Shown here one piece after another: positions 7,512 to 13,868 of a DNA stretch of 13,868 nucleotides (its first letter is position 1; each line of letters opens with the position of its first letter). The translations under genes and the position numbers were made by a program. The stretch comes from an uncultured Collinsella sp. Lineage in GTDB: Bacteria > Actinomycetota > Coriobacteriia > Coriobacteriales > Coriobacteriaceae. The notes under the pieces are model-generated. The model made no database searches. It was given only the letters and a program-made list of their open reading frames with translations, and was not told the DNA's origin. The stretch is from contig CABRDB010000035.1 in the NCBI GenBank assembly GCA_902469555.1, forward strand, positions 1-13,868, in the 5' to 3' direction.

Positions 7512-8903
7512 TTATCTCCGCTCGCACATCTCGGCAAACGAAATCAGCTTGGCATCTCCCCTGCTCGCCGCAGCTTCCTGACATCCTTGCGTAAAGCCTC
7601 GCTTCGAGAAGATCGCATAGCTTTTGTGCTGCCGCCTAAAGAGCTCGCTTCGATGCACGAGCTTTTGCAGCACGTCTTCGCCCACCGGTTCATTGCGCCA
7701 TTTGCATTCCGCAAACAGCGCAGTGCCCTCGCCATCGTCAACAATCAAGTCGATTTCTTCCTGCGTATGCGTGCGATTATCCGTCCCCCACCAGCGCCCA
7801 ACGCTTGCCGGAACCACATCAAGCTGGCCCGCCCGCGCGAGTTCGTACACGTATTGTCTGCATATAAGCTCAAAGACCGTACCCATGTAATCCGATACGT
7901 GCGGCTCAATGCGCTCATACGCCATCTCGGCCATATCGTTTTGAATCAGCCCGATGTTCTGCGGAACAAACTTGTACCAGAACCTAAACATCTGATCGCT
8001 CAGCAGATACACGGCTCGCTTATTGCTCGTCTCGTTTAGGGGCAGCTCGCGCTCGACAATCCCAAGCGACGCCAGCTTATCCACATAGCTCTTTACGTTG
8101 CTCGCAGGGATTCCCGTAGAGCTCGCAATCTCCGAGATCTTCGAGCGCCCCTGGGCAATTGCTTGCACGATCGCATCATATTGCTCGGGATTGCGGCACT
8201 CCTGCAATAGCAGGTTACTCGGCTCCTCAAAGAGATAGCCCGTAGGAGTAAGAAAAAGACGTTTGATGTTGTCCTTGAGCGGTGCGGCAGGATCGACTTT
8301 CTCGATATATGCAGGAATGCCACCCGTCATGCCATAGCAAACTGCAGCGTCTTCGCGACCCATGCTCTGCCACAGGCCGAGGGTCGTCATAAAATCGAGC
8401 GGCATGATCTTAAACTGGGCCGTACGCCTACCGTATAGCGGACTCTCGTAGCCCAACACCTGCTCTTCCATAAACGAAAGCGACGACCCGCACAGGATAA
8501 GCATAAGCTTGGTCTCTTTGTACAAGTGATCGATCTTGTCTTGCAGCAACGAGCTGATCTCGGGATTCGATTGGGCGAGATAAGGATACTCGTCGATCAC
8601 GACAATCAAACGTTCCGTACGAGCCATGGTAGCCAATGCATCGAACGCCTCGTCAAAACTACGAAACGACACGCCAGCAACACCAACGGAGCCCGCAAGT
8701 ATCGCCTGGCTAAAGCCATGCAGGTTTGCCTCTGCATTGGTGCGACGAGCTTGAAAGTAAATTGCCTTCTTGCCTTGGATAAACTCTGTGATAAGGCGCG
8801 TTTTACCCACACGACGGCGGCCGTAAATCACAGGCATCTCAAAGGAGTCCGTGCCATACAGTCGATTGAGCTCGGACATTTCCGCTGTTCTTCCGACAAA
8901 CAT
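7512..8903 (-). CDS. P-loop ATPase with winged helix and DUF234 nuclease-like domain (ATPase_2 type)
   Basis: This 463-residue protein starts MFVGRTAEMSELNRLY, the classic opening of the ATPase_2 family. Walker A is GRRRVGKT (28-35) and Walker B is VVIDEYPYL (102-110). A winged-helix segment lies at about 254-292 (ISEIASSTGIPASNVKSYVD). The C-terminal DUF234-like region has D385 (EEIDLIV) and E399-C-K401, a PD-(D/E)xK-like pattern. The frame is open much further upstream, into xdhD, but I chose the ATG at 8901-8903 because the homologous region begins there and AAGGAAGG lies about 8 nt before it. The cellular role of the family is unknown. A long perfect inverted repeat sits just upstream of the ribosome-binding site and could be bound by the protein's own winged helix. 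It differs in family from the next ATPase gene, so the two are not a simple duplication. No terminator is evident after its stop. Confidence 0.93.
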   Translation of the reverse strand: MFVGRTAEMSELNRLYGTDSFEMPVIYGRRRVGKTRLITEFIQGKKAIYFQARRTNAEANLHGFSQAILAGSVGVAGVSFRSFDEAFDALATMARTERLIVVIDEYPYLAQSNPEISSLLQDKIDHLYKETKLMLILCGSSLSFMEEQVLGYESPLYGRRTAQFKIMPLDFMTTLGLWQSMGREDAAVCYGMTGGIPAYIEKVDPAAPLKDNIKRLFLTPTGYLFEEPSNLLLQECRNPEQYDAIVQAIAQGRSKISEIASSTGIPASNVKSYVDKLASLGIVERELPLNETSNKRAVYLLSDQMFRFWYKFVPQNIGLIQNDMAEMAYERIEPHVSDYMGTVFELICRQYVYELARAGQLDVVPASVGRWWGTDNRTHTQEEIDLIVDDGEGTALFAECKWRNEPVGEDVLQKLVHRSELFRRQHKSYAIFSKRGFTQGCQEAAASRGDAKLISFAEMCERR

Positions 8904-8917
8904 AGACCATCCTTCCT

Positions 8918-8973
8918 TTACGTTATAGCTAGCTATATTATACCTTACTATAATATAGCTAGCTATAACGTAA
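8918..8973. promoter_or_regulatory. Perfect 25-bp-arm inverted repeat over the promoter of the DUF234 ATPase gene
   Basis: Arms 8918-8942 and 8949-8973 are exact reverse complements, separated by CCTTAC. Each arm contains the 14-bp palindrome TATAGCTAGCTATA, so two identical dyads are set 29 bp apart centre to centre. TATAAT occurs on the minus strand at 8937-8942 and symmetrically on the plus strand at 8949-8954. The minus-strand copy could be the -10 of the ATPase gene, though the position 17 bp upstream (TAGCTA) is a poor -35. The repeat ends next to the AAGGAAGG ribosome-binding site. It looks like a two-site operator covering the promoter; a cruciform or remnant of a small mobile element is an alternative. 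Confidence 0.8.
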
Positions 8974-9026
8974 TTCGACAAGCGGCGCACACGAAAGGGG
9001 CGGTACACCACCGCACGTGGACCGTT

Positions 9027-9136
9027 CCGGAAAATGCATCCCGTTCTGGAGCCAAAAACTGGGCCGTAGTTTCCGCCAAGCATCCCATCCGGAAAGCGTG
9101 TCCCGTTCTGAGCGCCAAATCCGGGACGCAGTTTCC
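9027..9136. repeat. Two tandem imperfect 48-bp hairpin-forming units
   Basis: Units at 9027-9074 and 9089-9136 begin CCGGAAA and end AGTTTCC, share 35 of 48 positions, and recur with a 62-bp period. Within each unit the ends are complementary. In the second, minus-strand GGAAACTGCGTCCCG faces CGGGACACGCTTTCC with a small bulge and one mismatch; the first shows a weaker version of the same fold. The units lie between the hydroxylase terminator and the ATPase promoter. They are not in a credible reading frame and may be a dispersed palindromic (REP-like) element. Confidence 0.7.
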
Positions 9137-9140
9137 ACTC

Positions 9141-9177
9141 CAAACAAAAGGCCCCGGCTCGCGATGGAGCTGGGGCC
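9141..9177 (-). terminator. Intrinsic terminator of the ygfK-polyferredoxin-xdhD operon
   Basis: On the minus strand GGCCCCAGCTC, loop CATCGC, GAGCCGGGGCC and then TTTTGTTTG form a GC-rich stem of ten pairs with one A-C mismatch and a T-run directly after it. It lies about 70 bp after the xdhD stop codon and in the right orientation. The stretch between the stop and the hairpin (9178-9246) contains a weaker GAGCGCG/CGCGCTC inverted repeat and nothing else I can support. Confidence 0.85.
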
Positions 9178-9246
9178 AAAGGTGCAGCATATGCAGTTGG
9201 TGTTGAGCGCGAACAGCCCGTCAGCAATGGCCGTCCGCGCTCTACT

Positions 9247-12024
9247 CTACCCGCGGTGACGAGCGCGGCTGTACGGCGTATCCACCATGGGCAGATCCGG
9301 ACGCAGCTTGCCGTCGAATGCGCGGTAGGCGTTCTGCACGGCGGGCGCCGTGGGGATCGTTGCGATCTCGCCGATGCCCTTGCCGCCGTATGCCACGGGC
9401 AGCAGTTCGTCCTTCTCCACGTAGATGGCGTGGATATCCGGAATCTCGGGCGCACGGAACAGCCCGAGCGTGCCGTACCTTGCCTGGGGTACGCAGTCCT
9501 TAAGCGGCCAGTCCTCGGTGAGCGCATAGCCCATACCCATGAGCACGCCGCCTTCAATCTGACCTTGGATCGAGATGGGGTTGACCACCTTGCCGGAATC
9601 GTGCGCGGCATAGACCTCGCTCACGCGGCCGTCATCGTCCAGAATGACCACGTGCGTGGCAAAGCCGTAGCAGATGTGGCTCTTGGGATTGGGGACGTCG
9701 GCGCCCAGTTTGTCGGTCGGCTCCAGATACACGTAGCCAAACTCGCATCCCTCGAGCGCCTTGATGGCGGCCGCGGGATCCTGAGGATGCATGCCCTGGC
9801 CGGCGACGAGCTCCTGTGTGCGTAGCTGATAGGCGCGACCGTCGTCGTACTCGATCTTGACGCCGTCACCATGGGCGCTCACCGGGGCGGTAGGCGCAGG
9901 CTTGCCGGCCTCGACGCCAAGCATGGCATCGCGCAGCAGGAAGGCGGCGCCGCGCACGGCCTCGCCGGTCACGACCGTCTGACGCGAGCCAGACGTGGTG
10001 CCGGAGTCGGGAGCGTTCTCGGTAGAGCACTCGCCGTTGGCGATGCAGCTCAGCGGCAGACCGCACGCCTCGGCAACGTCCTGCAAAAAGACGGTGTTGC
10101 AGCCCTGGCCGATGTCGGACGTGGCGGCGTAGACCACGGCCACGCCGTTCTCGATACGAATCTTGCAGCGACCGGCATCGGGCAGGCCCACGCCCACGCC
10201 TGCGTTCTTCATGGCGCAGGCAATGCCGGCGTGGCCGGGATGCGCGTAGTAGGCATCCTTGACCTCGAGCAGCGTCTCCTTAAGTGCCGTGGAGCAGTCG
10301 GCAATCTGGCCGTTGGGCAAAACCTCGCCCGGCTCGATGGCATTACGGTAACGAATCTCCCACGGGTCCAGGCCGACCTTCTCTGCCAGCAGGTCAATCA
10401 GGCTCTCGAGTGCAAACTCGGACTGGCAAACGCCAAAGCCTCGGTACGCGCCGGCGGGCGGGTTGTTGGTGTAGTAGCCAAAGCCGCGGATGTCGGTGTT
10501 CTGGTACTTGTAGGGGCCGACGGCATGCGTGCAGGCGCGCTCGAGCACCGGGCCGCACAGCGACGCGTAGGCGCCGGTATCAAAGTTGATCTCGCAGTCC
10601 AGACCGGTAAAGTTGCCCTCGGCGTCGCAGCCCAGCGTAAAGGTGCCGTCCATGGCGTGGCGCTTGGGATGGAACGCGAGCGACTCGGCACGCGTGAGCT
10701 TGCACTTCACAGGACGCTGGAGCTTATAGGCGGCGAGCGCGGCCAGGTGCTGGACCGAAACGTCCTCCTTACCGCCAAAGCCGCCGCCCACGAGCATGGT
10801 CTCGACGACCACGCGCTCGGGCTCATTGTCCCAGCCAAACATGTGGGCACACTCTTTGCGCGTGTCGTAGGCACCCTGGTCGGTCGACTGCACCTTGACG
10901 CCGTTCTTGTACGGGAAGGCGACGGCGCACTCGGGCTCCAAGAAGGCATGCTCGGTAAAGGGCGTGGTAAAGCGCTGCGTCACGGTGAACGCGCTCTCTG
11001 CCAGCGCCTTGGCGGCGTCGCCGCGCGTCACGTGACGGCTCTGGCACACGTTGTCCTTGAGCTCCACCGTGTTGCCAAAGGCAAAGAAACTGTCGTGCAG
11101 GCGCGGGGCGTCGGCAGCCCTGGCCTCGACAATGTTACGCACGGGCTCCAGCGGCTCGTAATCGATCTTTACGAGCTTCTTGGCCTTCTCGAGCGTCGCC
11201 TCGTCCTCGGCAACCACCAGCACAATGGCATCGCCCACGCAGCGGGTGATATCGCCCTGGGCGATCATGACGTCCCAATCCTGGATAAGGTGGCCGACCT
11301 GGTTGACCGGCACATCCTCGGCGCGCAGGATGCCCACCACACCGGGCAGGGCCTCGGCCTTGGAGGTGTCGATGGAAAGCACACGGGCGCGCGGATACTT
11401 GGAGCGCACGGCGCTGGCATAGGTCAGGCCCGGCTGATCGAGCTCGTCGATGTCATCGGGGTACTTGCCCTCGCCGAGTACCTTCTTGCGCACGTCGATA
11501 CGGAAGGCGCGCTTGCCCACGCCGTAGTCGTCGCCGCGCTCCAGGTCCTCGTCGATCTGCTTTTCGCCGCGGAGCACCGCAGCGGCCAGCGAAATGCCCT
11601 CAATAATCTTCTTGTAGCCGGTGCAGCGGCAGACGTTGCCGCGGATGGCGTACTTGATCTGCTCCTCGGTGGGCTCGGGGTCCTCGGCGATCAGCGCCGC
11701 GCCTGCCATGACCATACCGGGGATGCAAAAACCGCACTGCACGGCGCCCACGGCGCCAAAGGCGTACACAAAGGCCTCGCGCACGTCCTCGGGCAGGCCC
11801 TCGACAGTCACGATGTTGCGGCCGGCGGCAAGGGCGGTGGTCAGCACGCAGGCCTTGACGGCCGCACCGTCCACATGAATGGTGCAGGTGCCGCAAGCGC
11901 CCTCGGAGCAGCCGTCCTTGGCGGAGTGAATGTGCAGGTCGTCGCGCAGGTAGCGCAGCAGCGGTTTGTTTTGGGTCGTCGTGCGCTCGACGCCGTTAAC
12001 GGTAAAAGTGAATTCCTGTGCCAT
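9247..12024 (-). CDS. xdhD: Molybdenum hydroxylase, XdhD-like (xanthine dehydrogenase family, FeS plus molybdopterin domains)
   Basis: This 925-residue enzyme belongs to the xanthine oxidase family, whose members add water-derived oxygen to purines or other heterocycles. The N-terminal plant-type [2Fe-2S] domain has C39, C44, C47 and C59. The second [2Fe-2S] domain has C97, C100, C132 and C134. A short linker leads straight to the molybdopterin domain from about 170. Key residues are present: GGGFGGKE (413-420) with a glutamate matching bovine E802, Q640 in GQGCNT, R528 in AYRGFG (matching R880) and catalytic E886 in GKGIGE. There is no FAD domain, unlike animal enzymes. With ygfK alongside, it fits the XdhD/putative selenate reductase Mo-subunit group, some of which use a selenium-dependent cofactor. 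Selenium use cannot be seen in the sequence. Substrate is probably a purine, by context. AAGGGA precedes the ATG by about 7 nt; the polyferredoxin gene ends 12 bp upstream. Confidence 0.92.
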   Translation of the reverse strand: MAQEFTFTVNGVERTTTQNKPLLRYLRDDLHIHSAKDGCSEGACGTCTIHVDGAAVKACVLTTALAAGRNIVTVEGLPEDVREAFVYAFGAVGAVQCGFCIPGMVMAGAALIAEDPEPTEEQIKYAIRGNVCRCTGYKKIIEGISLAAAVLRGEKQIDEDLERGDDYGVGKRAFRIDVRKKVLGEGKYPDDIDELDQPGLTYASAVRSKYPRARVLSIDTSKAEALPGVVGILRAEDVPVNQVGHLIQDWDVMIAQGDITRCVGDAIVLVVAEDEATLEKAKKLVKIDYEPLEPVRNIVEARAADAPRLHDSFFAFGNTVELKDNVCQSRHVTRGDAAKALAESAFTVTQRFTTPFTEHAFLEPECAVAFPYKNGVKVQSTDQGAYDTRKECAHMFGWDNEPERVVVETMLVGGGFGGKEDVSVQHLAALAAYKLQRPVKCKLTRAESLAFHPKRHAMDGTFTLGCDAEGNFTGLDCEINFDTGAYASLCGPVLERACTHAVGPYKYQNTDIRGFGYYTNNPPAGAYRGFGVCQSEFALESLIDLLAEKVGLDPWEIRYRNAIEPGEVLPNGQIADCSTALKETLLEVKDAYYAHPGHAGIACAMKNAGVGVGLPDAGRCKIRIENGVAVVYAATSDIGQGCNTVFLQDVAEACGLPLSCIANGECSTENAPDSGTTSGSRQTVVTGEAVRGAAFLLRDAMLGVEAGKPAPTAPVSAHGDGVKIEYDDGRAYQLRTQELVAGQGMHPQDPAAAIKALEGCEFGYVYLEPTDKLGADVPNPKSHICYGFATHVVILDDDGRVSEVYAAHDSGKVVNPISIQGQIEGGVLMGMGYALTEDWPLKDCVPQARYGTLGLFRAPEIPDIHAIYVEKDELLPVAYGGKGIGEIATIPTAPAVQNAYRAFDGKLRPDLPMVDTPYSRARHRG

Positions 12025-12036
12025 GGTGATTCCCTT

Positions 12037-12516
12037 CTACACGCCGGCGGCGATGCCGGTGCGGTCGTGGATGGCGCCATGCGGGCAGACGACGGCACAC
12101 ATGCCGCACGACAGGCAGTCCGCGCCGTCGATATGGGCGCAGTTGTCCTCGATGCGGATAGCGCCGGCGGGGCACTTTTTGGCGCACATGCCGCAACCGA
12201 TGCAGCTCGTGTCGCAGATCTTGCGAGCAATGGCGCCCTTATCGGTGTTGTTGCAGCGCACCAGGATGTTCTGGTAGCCGGGAACGAAGGCAATCACGCG
12301 CTGCGGGCACGCCATGCCGCACAGGCCACAGCCCGTGCACTTTGAGCGATCCACGCGGGCGATGCCATCGACCAGCGCAATGGCGCCGTGGGGGCAGGCC
12401 GTGACGCAGGCGCCACAGCCAATGCAGCCTTCGCTGCAGCGGGCATCGCCGCCTGCGGAGGCGCAACCGCTTCCGCAGGCAACGTAGGCCACGTTATGTT
12501 GAATGGATTTGGCCAT
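12037..12516 (-). CDS. Polyferredoxin with four [4Fe-4S] motifs, RnfB C-terminal-like
   Basis: This 159-residue protein has four complete CxxCxxCxxxCP motifs: C31-C34-C37-C41, C60-C63-C66-C70, C105-C108-C111-C115 and C134-C137-C140-C144. That implies up to four [4Fe-4S] clusters. Extra cysteines at 14, 18 and 27 (CGSGC...CSEGC), 88, 101 and 126 are reminiscent of RnfB, as is the segment VRCNNTDKGAIARK at 87-100. There is no N-terminal membrane helix, so it is probably soluble, unlike true RnfB. It most likely shuttles electrons between the neighbouring molybdenum hydroxylase and the YgfK flavoprotein, or from them to a general ferredoxin pool; this is inferred from its position in the operon (gaps of 11 and 12 bp). 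The ATG at 12514-12516 has only a weak GGCGAG upstream, suggesting translational coupling to ygfK. Confidence 0.93.
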   Translation of the reverse strand: MAKSIQHNVAYVACGSGCASAGGDARCSEGCIGCGACVTACPHGAIALVDGIARVDRSKCTGCGLCGMACPQRVIAFVPGYQNILVRCNNTDKGAIARKICDTSCIGCGMCAKKCPAGAIRIEDNCAHIDGADCLSCGMCAVVCPHGAIHDRTGIAAGV

Positions 12517-12527
12517 AAGAGACTCGC

Positions 12528-13868
12528 CTATTTCTTAAGAAGGTACGGATAGCTGTCGCGCACGGCCTTGATGGTCAGGCGAACGGCCTCGGGCAGACCG
12601 GTGTTGACGGCATCGACCGAGACGGTACGGACCGTGCCGGCAACACGGACCTTAAAGTGATCCTCGTCCACGGCCAGGAAGCCCTCGTTCTCGGAGTTCT
12701 CCATGTCCTGCTCGCTCCAGAACAGGGTGAGCTTGTCCTTGTAGGGACGACCCTCCTGGTAGGGGCAGAACACGGCGCAGTTGCCGCACTCGTTGCACAT
12801 ACCATCGACATGTACCACCTGATGCTTGGCCAGGCCCGGCACCTTAATGGCAACGTTGGCGCGGTTGGGGCACACGTCGCAGCAGACCTCACACACCGAG
12901 CCGCAGCCCAGGCAGCGAGTCTTGGTGCAGTTGCGTTTGTCGCGGCACAGCGACCCCTTGCGCTCATAGCAGGTGTCCTCGCGGCCGGCCTGAGCATTCT
13001 GGTCGGTGTACTTGTTAAAGTCCACACCGGCGATGGCACGGGCGACCTCGGCGGCGTCGGCAATAGCCTCGACCACGGTGGCCGGACCGCGGCGGCAGTC
13101 GCCGGCAGCCCAGACGCCCTCGACGCCGGTGGAGGTGGCGGCAAGACGGCCACGACGGTCATGCTCGACGCCCGCGGCATCGTACAGGCTGGCATCGATG
13201 CCCTCGCCCACGGCGCAGATCACCGTGGTGGCGGAAAGCTCGACGGTCTCGCCCGTGGCGACGGGGCTGCGACGGCCGCTTGCATCCGGCTCGCCAAGCT
13301 CCATAACGTCGCAGGTCAGCACGGCGCCGTTGAGTGCCTTGGGCGCCAGCAGCTCGCAGAACTCAACGCCGTCGGCAAGAGCAAGATCGAGCTCTTCCTC
13401 GTCGGCGGGCATCTGCTTCTTGGTGCGGCGATACACCAGGCGTACGTTCTTCACGCCAGCCAGGCGCTTGGCCACGCGGGCGGCGTCCATGGCGGTGTTG
13501 CCGGCGCCAATGACCACGACGTCCTCGCCCAGCTCGAGCTTCTCGCCCTTCTTGGCTGCCTCGAGGAACTCCAGCACATCGAGCTCGGCGCCCTCGCCCA
13601 GGCCCGCAGAGCCGGGCATCCAGGCACCGGTGGCCACGACCACGTCGGTAAAGCCCTGGGCCTTGAGCTCGTCAATGGACTCCACGTGGGCGTTGAGCTG
13701 AACCTTGGCGCCAAAGGCCAGGCAGAGCTCGGCATCGTGGGAGATATCGTCGCTGGCGATACGGAACTCGGGGATCACGTGACGGACCACGCCGCCGAGC
13801 GAATCGCGGGCCTCAAAGATGGTGACGGGCACGCCGGCGCGCGTCAGGAAGAACGCCGTCGCCAGACC
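12528..13868 (-). CDS. ygfK: YgfK-like FAD/NAD(P) iron-sulfur oxidoreductase, C-terminal part (5' end beyond window)
   Basis: The frame is open through the right edge, giving 446 residues of a protein that in E. coli is about 1030 long. The visible part starts GLATAFFLTRAG, the helix after a missing FAD-binding GxGxxG. A GltD-like NAD(P) site, VVIGAGNTAMD, lies near residue 118-128 of the fragment, and the second FAD contact, WAAGDCRRGPATVVEAI, near 253-269. A cysteine-rich region follows (CLGCGSVCEVCCDVCP about 319-334; CNECGNCAVFCP about 358-369), ligating one or more FeS clusters. YgfK is called a putative selenate reductase subunit and also belongs to anaerobic purine/urate catabolic loci. 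It should link NAD(P)H to the polyferredoxin and hydroxylase that follow. The GTG at 13830-13832 is an internal codon, not the start, because the family sequence continues upstream of it. Confidence 0.93.
   Translation of the reverse strand, partial: GLATAFFLTRAGVPVTIFEARDSLGGVVRHVIPEFRIASDDISHDAELCLAFGAKVQLNAHVESIDELKAQGFTDVVVATGAWMPGSAGLGEGAELDVLEFLEAAKKGEKLELGEDVVVIGAGNTAMDAARVAKRLAGVKNVRLVYRRTKKQMPADEEELDLALADGVEFCELLAPKALNGAVLTCDVMELGEPDASGRRSPVATGETVELSATTVICAVGEGIDASLYDAAGVEHDRRGRLAATSTGVEGVWAAGDCRRGPATVVEAIADAAEVARAIAGVDFNKYTDQNAQAGREDTCYERKGSLCRDKRNCTKTRCLGCGSVCEVCCDVCPNRANVAIKVPGLAKHQVVHVDGMCNECGNCAVFCPYQEGRPYKDKLTLFWSEQDMENSENEGFLAVDEDHFKVRVAGTVRTVSVDAVNTGLPEAVRLTIKAVRDSYPYLLKK

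Noticed and set aside
8904..9611. Extension of the DUF234 ATPase frame about 236 codons upstream into xdhD.
   Set aside because: The extension overlaps xdhD in another frame, translates through the palindrome and hairpin repeats, and is low-complexity. The family opening MFVGR and a good ribosome-binding site place the start at 8903.
9871..12345. An 824-codon open frame on the plus strand opposite xdhD.
   Set aside because: It is the GC-rich mirror of xdhD, with no recognisable domains, while the minus strand encodes all expected FeS and molybdopterin motifs.

Overview
Every convincing gene in this window lies on the minus strand, so transcription runs from the right edge (13868) towards position 1. 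The right third is GC-rich and encodes a molybdenum hydroxylase with selenate-reductase-type (YgfK) partners. The left two thirds are accessory in character and less GC-rich around the restriction genes. Gene content, composition and protein style suggest an anaerobic gut actinobacterium of the Coriobacteriia, perhaps a Collinsella relative. This is an inference from overall flavour, because no rRNA or taxonomic marker is present.

Right block (13868 to about 9141): the 3' part of a ygfK-like FAD/NAD(P) iron-sulfur oxidoreductase, a 159-residue four-cluster polyferredoxin resembling the C-terminal part of RnfB, and a 925-residue XdhD-like hydroxylase. Gaps are only 11-12 bp, and a strong intrinsic terminator follows at 9141..9177. 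This is the end of an operon. Genes of this type belong to the anaerobic purine/urate breakdown loci known from gut bacteria. The hydroxylase has [2Fe-2S] and molybdopterin domains but no FAD domain, so the polyferredoxin and YgfK are the likely electron partners.

Middle block (about 9140 to 5738): two different P-loop ATPases, each with a C-terminal PD-(D/E)xK nuclease-like motif. One (7512..8903) is of the ATPase_2/DUF234 type and the other (6031..7326) of the AAA_14/DUF4143 type. Each is preceded by unusual repetitive DNA: a perfect 25-bp-arm inverted repeat before the first and a 23-bp-period tandem array before the second. Two imperfect 48-bp hairpin-forming units lie between the hydroxylase terminator and the first ATPase. 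After the second ATPase comes a small unit with a good promoter, a 29-codon ORF and a hairpin terminator.

Left block (5581 to 1): a DEDDh 3'-5' exonuclease bracketed by two same-orientation copies of a hairpin with an almost identical core, then a type I restriction-modification operon in the order hsdR-hsdM-hsdS. hsdS is cut by the left edge after its first target-recognition domain. No transposase, integrase, CRISPR array, tRNA or rRNA was recognised.
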